Below are positions 45,196 through 57,978 of a stretch of 64,000 nucleotides of DNA, in pieces. The position numbers and the translations under genes were made by a program. Origin of the DNA: Nannochloropsis oceanica (Eukaryota; Sar; Eustigmatophyceae; Eustigmatales; Monodopsidaceae). Within the stretch, counting starts at the first letter, position 1. Each line of letters starts with the position of its first letter. The stretch is from positions 1 through 64,000 of the forward strand of contig CP038111.1 in assembly GCA_004519485.1 (NCBI GenBank), given 5' to 3'. Under the pieces are notes generated by a model. The model saw nothing but the letters and a program-made list of their open reading frames with translations. It did no database searches and had not been told where the DNA came from.

Positions 45196-46216
45196 ATGCT
45201 TTCTCGGCTAGCCCTCAACCTCCGCCCGACTTTCCTCACCAGCGTAAGCACCGCCGCCCGTGCTTTCAGCAGCACCACACCCACCGTCCACCAGGGGACA
45301 GTACGCGCGTTCGACTCTCGTCGGGTAAGTTATGGTCGTACAGAAGTATCGGGGCGATGGGTATGTCGCCTCTGGATAGGCAAAAGTATGTGGGTGGTGT
45401 GGTTGTAAAATGATGGCCCAGTTGGAGCGTGGAACAGACCAAATATCTTGAGTGGCGACTCACTCTCCCACTCTTCCTTTCTTTTTGCCTCTGCACACAC
45501 TGCCACTCTCACAGGGCTACGGCTTTATCACGCCCGAGGACGGCTCGGACGACGTGTTTCTGCACCAGACTCAGATTAGGCGTGTGGGCTTCAGGTTTGT
45601 CCAGGTAAGAGGGGAGGGAGGGCGGGAGGGAGGGCGGGAGGGTGTGTGTGGTGACGATGATGCAGTGTTGGGCGCTCGAGAAGCTCGGAATAAAGAAGAA
45701 AATGGGCGGAGACAGTGAAGAGTGTAGAGCGGTACATGCAAGTGGGATATATATCTTGTGTGAGGGAAGCACGGGGATGCTAAGAGGGCCGGAGGGAAAG
45801 TAAGGATGGAGTGATGCCCACGGTGGCCGTTGGCCTTTGGCTCTTCACCCCCCCCTCTCTCATTTCCTACAATGGTTGCATGATATGAATGTCTGGCGGT
45901 AATGGTGTGCTTGAGCGATGTATTATACCCGAATGGTCAGTACTCACCCACCTCGTCCCTCTCTCTCCCTCCCTCCCTCCCTCCCTCCCTCCCCCCCTCC
46001 CTCCCTCCCTCCCTCCGTGCCTTCCTCCCTCCCTCCATTTTCTCCCATTCCACACAGGCGGGCGAGGCGGTGGAGTTTCAAATGGTACAGGGCGACAAGG
46101 GCCGCAAGGCGATAAATGTAACAGGCCCAGGTGGCGAGGTGTTGCCTCCTCGCAGCAATTCGGACCGACCCTACACGCCCCGGGGAGAGGGGGAGTCGTC
46201 TGGTCCGCGGGACTAA
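45196..46216 (+). CDS. Cold-shock-domain protein with organellar presequence
   Basis: Exons 45196-45324, 45515-45604 and 46058-46216 give 125 residues. A short basic and Ser-rich presequence ([20 protein letters not shown]...) fits mitochondrial or plastid import. The cold-shock domain then begins [10 protein letters not shown] joined across the first intron to [20 protein letters not shown]. It contains RNP1 (GYGFI, 44-48) and RNP2 (VFLH, 57-60), the aromatic strands that bind single-stranded nucleic acid. It ends with [20 protein letters not shown]. Cold-shock domains act as RNA chaperones. The rest is a short disordered tail. The first intron falls one residue before RNP1. Confidence 0.9.
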
Positions 46217-46544
46217 GTAAGAGGGGAGGGAGGGGGGGGGTTGAGGGAAAGAGGCATGACGGAGGGAAACAAGAAAGTGGTGGGGAGTAGACTTGTGGTG
46301 TGAAGAGGGGGATGGGGAGGGAAGAGGTGGGCAGGATAACATGGAGGGAAGCAACGGAGGGGGGCAAAAGGCGCTCCGCCATCTGTCTCTCCCTCGCCAC
46401 CCTCCCTCTCAGCCACCGACTGCCGGCGTCAGGCATGAGGGAAGAAGAATGGGATACAAAAGTTTGTATTTGTCGTCGACGGCAGGCCTGCACGTGACAG
46501 GAAGAGAGGAAGGAAGGGTGGGTGGGTGAGAGGAACGGAATGAA

Positions 46545-46603
46545 GGGAGGGAGGGAGGGAGGGAGGGAGGGAGGGAGGGAGGGAGGGAGGGAGGGAGGGA
46601 AGG
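46545..46603 (+). repeat. (GGGA)n tract
   Basis: About 14 consecutive GGGA units on the plus strand, outside any gene. Such tracts can form G-quadruplex or triplex DNA. Confidence 0.9.
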
Positions 46604-47211
46604 AAGAGCCTTGGGCAAATTTAATGATATAACTAAAGCAAACACGCTGGAAGACCACGAGAATGCGGAAGAGGTGATCAGAAGAGGCACCGGAAGTGTC
46701 AGCCCCTCCTGTCTGCCTGAAGGACGATAGGTGACGAAAGAACCAAGAAAGCAAAAAAGTCCCTCAAGAAAGTGTCGAACCCCTCAACACAACTAGACAC
46801 ACAGGAGCATTTCCACCCTCCGCATCGCTGCCTCTTCCTTCTCCTCTTCCTCACAGGGTTCCTTCCTCTTTCCCTTTCTTTTGGTGTTTCTCGCTCTTTG
46901 CATAAGCACTCGCCTCACCTACCCACCCTCTCAGTGTCCGTGCCGACATTACAGACCACCAAATGATCATTTCTCCGTATTGCGCCAATCAGGCTCCATT
47001 TGAATAAGAAAAAATCGCAATTAGCGAGGATCTAAGGCCTATGACTCGCTGGTTCCGATCTTTTCACATGTCCCCTTCTTCGTCAATTCTTCTTCTTTTC
47101 CCTATTTATTTGATATGATGACTATAATTACCTACATTTATACCACCTCAGAGGCAGCTTTCCATAGCCTTTTCCTAATACATTCTCTTCGCCCACTTTT
47201 CTCAGTCATAG

Positions 47212-47213
<2 letters not shown>

Positions 47214-47261
<48 letters not shown>
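47214..47261. repeat. (TC)n microsatellite
   Basis: An uninterrupted TC run of about 48 bases close to the 3' end of the PA200 gene. Confidence 0.95.
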
Positions 47262-47264
<3 letters not shown>

Positions 47265-47294
47265 AACGGGAGGGAGGGATTGAAGGAAGTAGGC

Positions 47295-50200
47295 CTAGGC
47301 GTAGTAGTGGGGAGACACCAACACGTCGCTCAAGGCATCCAGTTCCTCGGGCGTGAAGCGATACTTGTGACGGTGCTCCCACTCGTCCTGGTGCGTGCGT
47401 TTGAAATCTGTGAGGGTCTTCCGAATGGTGACCTGAGGGAAGGGGGGAGGGAAGGAAGAAGAAAGGAAGTGGAGATAGGTAAGAAAATCTCTCTTTACAC
47501 AATTAGAACACCGAGCGAGGGAAGGAGGGAGAGAGGGAGGGGGGGAGGGAGGGCAGACTTCCTGTGCTCATCCCAAGCCTACCTGCATGGAAGGGGACGC
47601 TCCTCCTCCCCGTCCTCCACCCTCGCACGAGCGAGCCAGCACGGCCAGGGCCCGGGGGAGGAAGGGGGGGACGTCGTAGGGGTACGCCGACACAACAGCC
47701 GCAAGCACGAGGAGAGAGGTGTGCAAGGCACCCTTCTCCTCCTGCTGCGCTGCCGCTGCCACTACTCCTGCAGATGCTGTTGTTTTCGGTGTTGCTGCTG
47801 CCGTCGACGTCACCCCTCCTCCATCTCCCCCTCCTCCTCCCTCCTTTCCCGCAACCACCACCTTCCTCCTCCTTCCCTTCCCACCTCTCTCATTGCTGCC
47901 CACAATCTTCCCTGCATGCACCTCGACCAATGCTTTCACGAGGTTTATTTCACACGAGGACAAAACCGCGGCAAGGCTCTCTATCGCTGCGTTTTGCACC
48001 TCCTTTCGGTCGTCGGAGAGGAGGGTGATGAGTTGGGAGCGGATGGAGGCCTGCTCGAGGGGGAGGAGGAGGGGGAAGTGCTGTGCATGGAAGAGGGGGA
48101 GAGCATAGGCGGTGACCTCCAGCTTGACATGCCAGGAAGGGTGGGAGGCGAGGTGAAGGAGGGGGGAGAGGAAGTGGGCGGGGAGGGACAAGGCGGACGA
48201 GGAGGAGGGAGGGAGGGAGGGAGAGGCGGAGTCGTCTTGGGCTTCAATCAGCTTCCGGGAGTTGAAACGAAGGGCCCGGGCGAGGAAGCGTGCTGCGTGC
48301 TTCCCCAATAAAGCCACCTCTTCTTCCTTGTCCCGCACGCATTCATACACCACGTCCAGCAAGGGGAGGACGTATCCACTGTAATTAACCCGATCCCCGC
48401 CTTGGACTGATGTCAACACCCACCGAAGCACCGTCTCCCGTCGTCGAGCCCTTTCCTTCACGCTGGTGGTGCTGGAGATGTTGGAGGTCAATGACAAGGG
48501 CACTCCTCCCTCCTTCCCTCCCTCTTCCTCCACCTTCAACAGCTTCGCCGTCGCTGCAGCCAATCCCTCCAACATCTCCTCTTCCCCACTCCCCTTTCCT
48601 TCCCCTCCACTACCACCATCCTCGGCCCCAACCCCACAAGCGCGCCTCACCTCCCCCACCACCCCTCCCTCCCCCCCGCCCTCCTCTTCCAGCGGGACGC
48701 CTGCATAGCCATAGACCAGAAACAGGCACCACGCCACCTGCTCCCGACACAGCTTGTACGGGTGCCCGAGGGCGCGAAGGAGGAAGGGAACGAGCCGCCG
48801 CGTCAGGCCCTGACCGTCCTTCCTCGTGGAAGGGTATCCACATGCTTCAATCAAAAAAGGCTGCAACAACCGCAGCCATTTTGCCTGGGCAGTGTAGTCA
48901 TCCCCCACCCCTCCTTCCCTCCCTCCTTCCCCCTCCATCAAAGACAAGTGACCGAGGGTGGACGTGACGCGTGCCAGCACCCACTCCGACAGCGGCGAGA
49001 GCAAACGCGGGTCTTGTTCTTGGGAGATGAATCGAAAGGCATCCACCCACTCACACGAGTAGTCAAACGACAGCCGGGGCAACACCCTCTCCAGCACCGG
49101 CACCACCCACTCGGCCCACTTCACCGTCGTCCTCCCCCTTGCCCTCCCTCCCTCCCCCCCTTCATCCTCCACACTGCTGCTACTTCTGCTGCGACGCACA
49201 AACGCACTCACTACCCCGGCCATGATTTCTGCAATTGTCGCATTGAAAGCTCCCTCGTGCTCCTGGGAGGTCTTCTCAAGAAGCAAATCCACCGCCGTTT
49301 CCACCAGCAACCGCCCCTCCCTCCCTCCCTCCCTTCCCCCCTCTTGCTTCAACACCTGCAGCCACAGTCGCACCAGCTGGGCGTGGCGCACACTAAAATG
49401 CCGGCCTGACAAGTGAAAGCGAGTCAGAGGCACAGGCCCTCCCCATTTCGCCCTTGCATCCCTCAATAAATCTTCCACTCCCGCAGACCACCGCGGGTCG
49501 GTCCCTCCTTCCCTCCCTCCCTCCAGTCCCTCCTCCTTGTGATCGTGGGCGAGGGCCAGGCAGAAGGATCGCAGGAAGGCGGGAGAGGAGAGGCGTTGAC
49601 CGAGGGGGGAGAGCACTCTCCCTTCCTCCTTCCCTTCCTCATCCTCGTTCGCCACCTCGCCCTCCTCGGTGAGGGCAGCGACGGGATCAGAGAGCAAAAC
49701 ATAGGAGGAGGAGGAAGAGGGGGAAGAAGTCGAAGAGGAGGTGGGGGAGGAAGGGAGGGAGGAGGAGGAAGCGGCTCGACGACGGCCGTGGGAAGGAGGG
49801 AGGGTGAAGGAGAGGAGGCGGAAGAGGCCGGCGAGAGCCAGATTTTGGAGAGGCTGTCCGTCCCCTGCCGAGCAGAGAGAAGAGATTATAACGTCCCAAA
49901 TGATAGCGTTGGCGTCCGACGGGTGAGGAGGAGGAGGACGATCAGGGGAGGAAGGGGAGGAAGGGGAGGAAGGAGAGGAAGGAGAAGAGGGCTGGGCGAG
50001 GTGGATGAGCTCCCAGAGGATGAGGAGTTGGTATCGCCAGTGCAGAAGGACTGCACCTTTCCCGCCTTCCCTCCCTCCCACCTTTCCTCCTTCGATCAAC
50101 GGTACCACTACCATATCCATCCCTTCCCCCTCCACCTGCTGCTGCTGCTGCTTCTCCAGGAGCAACAAGGGCGCCGCGAGCTCTGTGACAAGGGCGTGGT

Positions 50201-53200
50201 GTTGTCTGATCCTCGATGGGGAGGCCAAGTCGTGGGCGTTCCAGTAGGAGACATAGGTGATAATAACGTCTGAGAGCCGTTTCGTCATGGTCTCTTGCTT
50301 GTCCCGGGCCAGGGCGTGAACGAGGAGGGAGGAGGAAGGGAGGGCCCGGAGGAGGGCGAGGGTGAGGGGAAAGGAGGAGGAGATCTGACGCATGGATGGC
50401 GCCTGGCAGAGGAGGAAGGTGGCAGCCGTAGACCGTTCGTGGAGGAGGACTTGTTGCGGGGGAGTGATAGCCTCCCCTCCCTCCTTGAGGAGGGGGGGAA
50501 GGGTGAGGAAGGAGATGAGAGAGGGGAGGTGAGTGCGGAGAAGCCAAGGGTAGCGGGAGGCCGAGAAATGCACGTGTGCTTGAGCAGCGCTACGGACGGT
50601 GCTGATGGAGTGGGAGGAGAGGGCGATCAGATCTTGGAAGAGGAGGGTGGCGTAGGCCTGCCCTCCTTCCCGCCTTCCCTCCCGCCCTGCCCTCTTTGGT
50701 CGTGTCAAGCGGGGGAGGCGATAGGCGGCGGTGTGGCATCGAAGCAAGTGGTGGGTATAGACCCCTTCCACCAACAAACGCCGCGAATGCCCTGCAGGCA
50801 AGCTGCGTGTCCTTAAGCCCTCCCTTCCCCCTTTCCTCCCTTGCCTGGCCTCGTGGACACGGGTAGCTCGTCGGTATGATTCTAGCATCCAGTCCCGTGT
50901 CACGGCACGGACGTAGGTCATGGCTGGAGGGGTGGAGGGAGGGAGAAAAGGAGAAAGGGAAGGAGGGAAGGAGGGAGGAGTGAGGGAGGGGAAGGCGCAA
51001 CACTTAAAGGGACGGAGGGAGGGCGGGCGGGAGGGAGAGAGAGAGGGAAGGAGGGCATGTACGTACCTTGGCGGTTGGCTGGCGCTTCCTCCGCCCGGGA
51101 GGAGCCGACGGAGTTGAGGAGGAGGGAAGAAATCTTACACCACGTTTTGAGGGCCTTGACGTCACGGTGTAAGGGGGAGGATGGGGAAGTGAGGGCAGGA
51201 AGGAGGGCGTGGAGGGCTTGGGCGAGGGAGGGACGGAGGGAGGCGAGGAAGGCTGCCGTTGCGGGGTTGGCTGCGGCGGTTTGGAAGAGGAGGAGGGCGC
51301 CGTGATGCACGGCCATGTCGTCTTCGCCAGCAGGGAGGGAGGGAAGGAGGGGGAGGCTGCCTCTGATTGCATGTTGCAGAATCTTGAGTTTGTACCTCCA
51401 TGACTCTTCGAGCTCCCGCGAGGAGAACGAGGAGGAGGTCGAGGAGGAGGAGGAGGACGGGAGAGAAGGAGGGGTGAAGAGGCCGGAGGCCGAGGAGGAG
51501 AGAGCATCAACCGCGGGCAGGGCGAACATCTGCAACAACAGCCGGGCAGCGGTGATTTCTTCGCAAACAGGGACGTGGAAAGCAGGGGAGAGATCGTCGG
51601 AAGAGGACGGGGGGGAGAGGAAGAAGGGAGGGAGGGAGGAGGAGGAGGAACAGGAGGAGGAAGGGATGGAGGGAGGGTAGGAGTGGTAGTCTGTGGGATA
51701 GATCTCAAGGAGGGCTTGGAGGGCGCGACGGAACAGCTTGCCGCCCGCCTTCCGCACAGCCTTGTTAGAGTGCTCCAGCGTGTAGGACAGGAGGGAGGGG
51801 AGGCTCATCCGCCCTCCCCCATCTACCTTCCCCCCCCCTTCCGGCAGGTAAGGAAGGAGATAGGGAAGGAGGGCGGGACCCGAGAACCTGACCATCCCTG
51901 CCATGAGGCGAGTGCGCCATGCCAAGGTGCGCGGGGCCATGGCCTCCATCTCTGCCTGGGAGGAGGGGAGGAGTCTGTCCCCCCTCCCTCCTCCTCGCCC
52001 TTCCCCGGTGTCTCCAGGAGGACCGAGGAAGAGGAGGAGGGTGGCCGTGGGAGAGGCCATGGCCAGGCATTCGCAGAGGTAGGAGGCATCTTTGACAGCA
52101 TCGGGGAGGGTGTTTTCCAGGAAGAACGCGTGGACTGAGGGAGGGTAGGGAGGGAGGGAAGAAGGGAGGGAGGTGGTTATTTGTACATGAGGAGGAAAGG
52201 AGGAAGGGAAGGAGGAAGGAGCGACGGACCCACCTCTCTGTCGTGCGAGCAAATGCAACCCATGGTCCATCTGCGTGAACAAGGACCGGAACAAAAGCCT
52301 CCAGACCAAGCTCGTCGCGGCCTCTATCCGCCCAAGCACGTTTTTCTTCCCTCCTTCCGTGCTACCTGACCCCGCGCCTCCTTCCTTATCCATCATCATC
52401 CCCAAGCACTTTTCTACCACGGCCAACGCCCACTCTCCCAAGACAGGAACCACCTCCGCCACTGCCTCTTCCCATGCCTCTTCTTCCCCTTCCTGCCTCC
52501 CTTCCTCCCCCCCGCCCAAAAATAGCAGGCGTTTGGAAAAAGCGGCAGGATCCCGGGGGGGCAGGGAGGGAGGGAGGGAGGGAAGGAGGGGGAGCCAGTC
52601 GAGTAGGGCGATGTAGAAGGCCACCGTGGCGGAGGTTTTGTGGATATCATTGCTATCGAGGCCAGGGAGAGACCAGTTGAGGAGGGTGGGGAGGAAGGGG
52701 AGGAGGACGGGTCGTGGGGTCAGGAGGAGGGGCTTGGTGACAACGGCGAGGGCCTTGAGGGAGGCAGGCGTTTGATGAGTGGTGGTGAGGGAGGACGGGT
52801 CCAGGGCCTGCGAGAGGAGAGGGAGGGTGAACTTGGCGACGAGGGAGGGACGAAGGCATGCCAGGGTCTTCAAAACCGTTTCCCCCGCGGAAATAACGGA
52901 CGGCCGTTTATTGTACAAGCACTGGTGGGCCAGGGGGAGCACGGCTTCCACCACAGTAGTCACCTCCTCGTCCCCCAGCTCCGGCATCCGGACTGCTCCT
53001 CCCTCCCTCCCTCCCTCCATATCTGCGTCCTCCTCCTCCTCCTCCTTTGTGCAGTCGGCGTCGGCGGCCTGCCACCCCAAACGCTTGGCCATGGCGGTGG
53101 TGAGGTGGGACAGGAAAAAGGCAAGCTCGTCCGACCAAGGACCCGCATTGGAAGGATGGAAAAATGTCCGGAGTGAGGACAGGAGGGAGAGGAGGTGCTT

Positions 53201-54708
53201 CGTTGCCAGAGAGCATGGAATGGGCCGATAGTCCTCCCCCCCTTCCTGTGCTGAGGGAGGGGAGGGACGGAGGGGGTAGTCTGCCGTGATGCCTCCTTCG
53301 CCCCCTCCCTCCTGCCCGCCTCCTCCCCCTCCCTCTGGCCCGCGCCCGAGTACGAAAACCACGAGCTTGGAGAGGAGCAACAGACGGTTGTAATGCTGGA
53401 TGGGCGGATGGAACAAAGCCCGAAGGCGCGAAGGAAATCGTCGGGGCTCAGGGGCATGGCTACCCCCACTCGAAGGCAAGGAAAACGTGTGAAGAAGCAA
53501 GGTGAATATGGAAGGAATATGGGCCCACCAGCGGAAGGTTCGGGTGTATTTGCGGGCGCGGCATAGAAGACGGAGGAAGAGAAGATCCCATTCGGGGCAG
53601 TTATCGAGGGAGTGCCACGAGGAGAGGAGGTGGGGGAGGAGGACGTCGTAGGCGGGCTTGAGCCCTTCCTCCTTCCCGCCCTCGGTCGGTTGTTGGGAGG
53701 GGGAGCAGAAGGATGGAGGGAGTGGGGGGAGGCGGGTTGGAAGGAGGCCGACTAGGAGGAGGAGGGCTTGAGGGGCGAGGACGAGGGAGGTGGCGGAGGG
53801 GTGGAGGGAGGGGAGGAGGTGTTGAAGGAGGAGGAGGGAGGAGGAGGGGGAGTAGTAGTGACGGAGGGCGTGAAGGGCGGTGAGGTAGGCGGACCGGAGG
53901 GAATAGACCAGGTGCTGGAGGAAGGGAGGAAGGGAAAGATGGAGAGTCAGAGGCAAAGAGAGTAATGAGACAATGAAAATGACCGACGAGAAAATTTTTA
54001 TGAAATATGAAATGTGAGATGGGCAGCAGATGATAGAGCAAAGATAGAGCGAGGGAAGGAGGGAGGGAGGGAGAGAGGGAGGGGTTACTCGCTTACCGAC
54101 GAGGCCTTCAGAGGCACTGGATTCTCGTCCTCTCCCAGGAAATCACGCTGCAGTCGTTCGTAGAGGGGCATCACGTCCAATGCCACGCCCTTTGCCCAGA
54201 TCACTTCAATGCGCGATCGGTGAAGCAGGGCGGCGGTGCTACGGAGGAGTCGGACCTGCAGGATGGGGTGGAAGAAGGGAGGGATGGAGGAAGGGATGGA
54301 GAGAGGAAGGGATTAACGGAGGTGGGGAAGGACATGTGAAGGATCTGTAGGCTATAGCCACATCTACTGACTTCCACCGCTTTTAAACTTCAACACACAT
54401 GCGGATTACGAAGGCTCCTACCCTCCGTCCCTCCCCTTATCCCTCCGTCCCTCGTCGTCCCTCCATTTCTCCGTCCCTCTGCCCTCCCTCCCTCTTCGTA
54501 CCTGTGCACGCACCCCCAGCCTAGGTGACAGTATCAAGCGATACGCCAATTTCAAAAACGTCCCTAATTCCTCCTCTGTAAAGTTAAGCTTCAAAGACAC
54601 CATTGTATCGAGCTTTTTCAAATGCGGTCCCACCCCCAGAGTATTCCACCCTCTGCCCACTTCTAGCACTAGCGTCTTCCGCCCCTCTCCTCCGCCGTCC
54701 CTACCCTT

Positions 54709-54744
<36 letters not shown>

Positions 54745-55029
54745 ACAGGCGGCGGCTACAGCCGTGGCGGCATCCAGCTCCTCTTCTCGCTCCACCACAC
54801 CAAGCAGCCCCTCATTGACTTCCGTCAAAGTCACATCAGGAGAGGCCGCAATATGTGATGCGTAGGGAAGCCACGAATTATTGATGTTCATGGCAGTATG
54901 ATCGTCATTGGATAGGACGACGGTAATTTCGGTATCCATCAGCCCGTCTCCACCAGCGCGGCCCGCGTTGTCTTCGTCGTCGTCGGGGAGGGAGGACGAG
55001 GACGCCAGCTCCAGAAGATCAGTATCCAT
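47295..55029 (-). CDS. PSME4: Proteasome activator PA200/Blm10
   Basis: Exons 55029-54502, 54255-54097, 53914-52234, 52134-51067, 50923-47583 and 47432-47295 give 2,304 residues. The 52135-52233 intron is in frame and could be retained. PA200/Blm10 is a HEAT-repeat solenoid that caps the 20S proteasome. It opens its gate with a C-terminal hydrophobic-Tyr-any motif. Here the last, 45-codon exon reads FKRTHQDEWEHRHKYRFTPE and ends LVSPHYYA, almost the same as the PA200 terminus (LVSPxYYA). Other family features are CPEWDLLFLRLLCRARKYTR, the helical WLPYASH early region, and MTYVRAVTRDWMLESYRR. The length exceeds that of animal PA200 (about 1,840) and is nearer to yeast Blm10 (2,143). The excess is Ser/Pro and Gly/Arg low-complexity loops. 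Confidence 0.92.
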
Positions 55030-56071
55030 AGCTGCGGCTCCTGAGAAGGATCCTGGTCCTTGAAACTTAACGTCGGTATTTAATTATGTGTTGCCTCCGT
55101 CGAGAAAGCGTAAGTCTGTATAGGTATGGGTAGCAGGGTTTCGAGACTGGAACTGAGGGGTGCGTTTTCAGATATGAGGACAGGCAGAGGCCTTGAGCGA
55201 TGACATTCTTATTGAACCCTTTTTCGATTTACGCGCAGCATGCATGTATAGGTGAGCGGGACGAGGTTGCCACCGAGGGTTGGAGCATAATGGACTGGAG
55301 GGTGGTGCCGATTAGGGGGAGATCGGTGAGAAATACAAGAGAAACGATATGAGGCCAGGACGTGCGTCCGAGATTATTTGGCTAAAGCTGTGCGTATCTG
55401 TCCGTGGGTGTGTCGGAAAAGGCACAGTGCGACCCAAAGACTGGAGCATAGGTGGCCTCATGTGATCAATTTCTGACTCTGGAGGGGGAGCACGCGACAA
55501 CCATGTCATCCAGCACAAGCTGTGGGAGCCGTGAGTTCTTGAGCTCTTGATGCTGCTGCCGCCCCCAGTGATACTTCTGCTTCTGTTGGGCGTTGCCCTC
55601 GGGCTTCTGTTACATTGTGCTTGTGTGGGCGTGGCAAGCAGGGGAAGTTGTCGATGAGACTTCCATGATCGAAACATCGCCGACCTCGCGCGTTATATTA
55701 TTCTACGCTCCTAAATTTGCTTCACTCCGCTCATCGCGCCCCTTACATTAGCGCACCAACACAGGCAAAGACTCTAGGACGGTTGCCCACGTAGTAAATG
55801 CTGGGCATGGGGCTGATTTGTATCGCACTTTGTCTTCATGGCAAAAGGAAAGACCAGCGAAGCACCTCGAGGCAAAGCTTTGAATGTCAGAACTTCCATG
55901 CCCTTGATTCTCTCTCTCTTTTTATGGTATCTGGCTTGCTTGCACAGCTGTACATCATTCTCATAAATACTCAGCCTCCATGCTGGGCATTCACTCTTGT
56001 CCTCATCCCCACCATCCCCACCATCCCACCACGCACTACCACAGGCCATCCAGGAGGTCGGCCCCTTGATC
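55030..56071. promoter_or_regulatory. Divergent intergenic region, PA200 (-) and acyltransferase (+)
   Basis: About 1 kb between divergent starts. A minus-strand frame of 121 codons (55312-55677) is open but shows nothing recognisable. An upstream 5' exon for the acyltransferase could lie near 55800-56040 but could not be fixed. Confidence 0.4.
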
Positions 56072-57747
56072 ATGTCACAGCAGCCTTTCCCCTCGCTCTG
56101 GCAGCGTTGCATGTCCTACTTCCTCTTCCCCTTCCTCGCCCCCTTTATTTTCGCGCAATGGATCTGGCACTTACTCCCTTTTACCGACAAGACCCGAGAA
56201 GGGAAGAAAAAACGACGTAGCAATGGCAACTATAGCATCAGCAAGAACAGTAGCAACATCACCGACTTTCGTCCTCCTCCCCGCTGGCTTTTGCGTCTGC
56301 TGGCGTTGCCCCTTGCCATGCTGAATCCACCGGATGCCCGGCATTTGGAACACGTGATTGGGTGCTTGGATCGGAACGAGAAAGTCTTGTTGGTCGGGAA
56401 TCAGGTGAGTGGTTAGGCAGGGGAGAAGGGATTAAGGGAAGGAAAGGAAGGGAGAGAGTATTTCGAACTCCATAGCTAATCTCTTCCTTTTCTACCCCCC
56501 TGCCTCCCATAATTTTTAGTGCTTATTGGGTCTAGACCAATTTCTGTTCATCACCCTGCTTTACCTCCACACGGGGATCTTTGTCCGCCGTCTGCATGAC
56601 GCCATGTTCGGGCGGGTGCCTATGGTCTCTTCCATATTGGCCTGGTCGGGAGGAGTCCGCGCAACACGGAAGAATACGGAGACCATGATGCGTACGTCCT
56701 CGTCCTCGTCCTCTCTCCCGAGCGTCTTGGGCGTGTATTTAATATCGTCCACTACCGCCCTCTCACGTATCCCTGTCCCTGCTCCACACACAAGCACCAC
56801 ACTCACATAACCCCACCACACATACAAAAATAACCATTCCAGAGGCGGGAGAGCCTCTTCTCTTCTTCCCGGGCGGTTTGGAGGAGAGTTTCAAACGGAG
56901 AGGGGAGAAAAAGTACAGTCTGCAGTGGGGAGAGAGGCTTGGGTTCGTCATGCTGGCAATCAAGCATGAATGTGAGGAAGAGGGGGGGGGGGGGAGAGGG
57001 AGCGCAGCTGGGAGGAAAGAGGGGAATGAGAGGGAAGATATGCCATATCAAAAGTTCACCTTTCTATCCTTTCGTCCCTTCTTCCCCTCTTTATATCCCT
57101 CCCTCTCCCCCTCCTCAGACACCCTCATCCCCTTCTCCTCTCTCGGGATAGAGGATGCCATCTGGCCCGTCCTCCACCTCCCCCTCCAACGCCTCCTCCG
57201 CCCTTTTGGGACCCACCGACCCCCTACCTCCCTCCCCGTCCTCCTTCCTTTCAACACTCTTGAGAAGCAATATTATTTGTTCGGCGTGCCTCTGTCGACC
57301 AAGAGGTTCAAGGGGGGCTACGAGAACACAGAGGCGTGCCACCAAACTTTTGATGTTTTACGTACCCGTGTTTATCTGTTGATAGAAGAGGGAAAGAGAC
57401 TGAGGGAAGAGGATAGGGGGAGATATATCTTTGGGAGAGCATTTGAAATGTTAGGGTGGGGGGTTTGGTGGAGAAAGGGGGAAGGGAGAGAGGAAGGGAG
57501 GGGGGGGGTGGGGGGAGTGATGGCTGGGATAGGGACCCTGTTGGGGCCGGCGGGAGGGAGAGGGGGACGGAGGGCGGAGAGTGAGAGAGGAAGAAGTGGC
57601 GAAATGTTAAGCAGCAGCCGCAAGAAGGAAGGGAGGGAGAAGGAGGGGAGGAGAGAAGAGTATGGGCAGCAACAGCAAGAGCAGGACTCGCTGCGACAAC
57701 GAAAGGCACGGGCTGGGGCAGCGGCGTCGGCGACGATAATGGGCTAG
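56072..57747 (+). CDS. DGAT2/phytyl-ester-synthase-like acyltransferase with altered active site
   Basis: Exons 56072-56404, 56520-56691, 56843-56971 and 57119-57747 give 420 residues. The fold is the plsC/DGAT2-like acyltransferase seen in TMEM68 and the acyltransferase half of plant phytyl ester synthases. Matching blocks are VLLVGNQCLLGLDQFLF (about 104-120), GIFVRRLHDAMFGRVP, GEPLLFFPGGLEESFKRRGE (FPGG at 177-180) and YSLQWGERLGFVMLAI, then LIPFSSLGIED. Such enzymes esterify diacylglycerol, monoacylglycerol or phytol. The position normally holding the catalytic His (VGNHxLLGxD) reads Gln in this sequence (codon CAG at the exon 1 end). A hydrophobic hairpin (about 12-40) anchors it to a membrane. 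The C-terminus is Gly/Arg-rich. I started at an ATG in the first exon, but an upstream coding exon cannot be excluded. Confidence 0.8.
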
Positions 57748-57919
57748 GATGCCACTAGTGAAGGAAACGCTTCAAAAAATTCGAACGAAAATTTTATTTA
57801 TGAAAATACGCGACAATAGAACAAGGAAACAAAAATTAGAGACCCACAGCAGGATGGGGGCGCCGTCCACGCCTAACCAGCCACTCCACTTGTTTGCTTT
57901 TCGGTCTGCCCACTACCTA

Positions 57920-57978
<59 letters not shown>

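Larger units (their letters stand above)
46217..47294. other. Intergenic region between convergent cold-shock and PA200 genes, with GGGA and TC repeats
   Basis: It contains a long GGGA tract (46545-46603), mixed sequence, and a (TC)n microsatellite (about 47214-47261) just beyond the PA200 stop. Open frames are not conserved-looking. No gene is supported. Confidence 0.5.

Noticed and set aside
46545-46603. Telomere-like or CRISPR-like repeat
   Set aside because: The unit is GGGA, not TTTAGGG, and there are no spacers. It is a simple tetranucleotide array.
55312-55677. 121-codon minus-strand frame between PA200 and the acyltransferase
   Set aside because: It starts with ATG but has no recognisable domain or splice context. 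It is probably chance.
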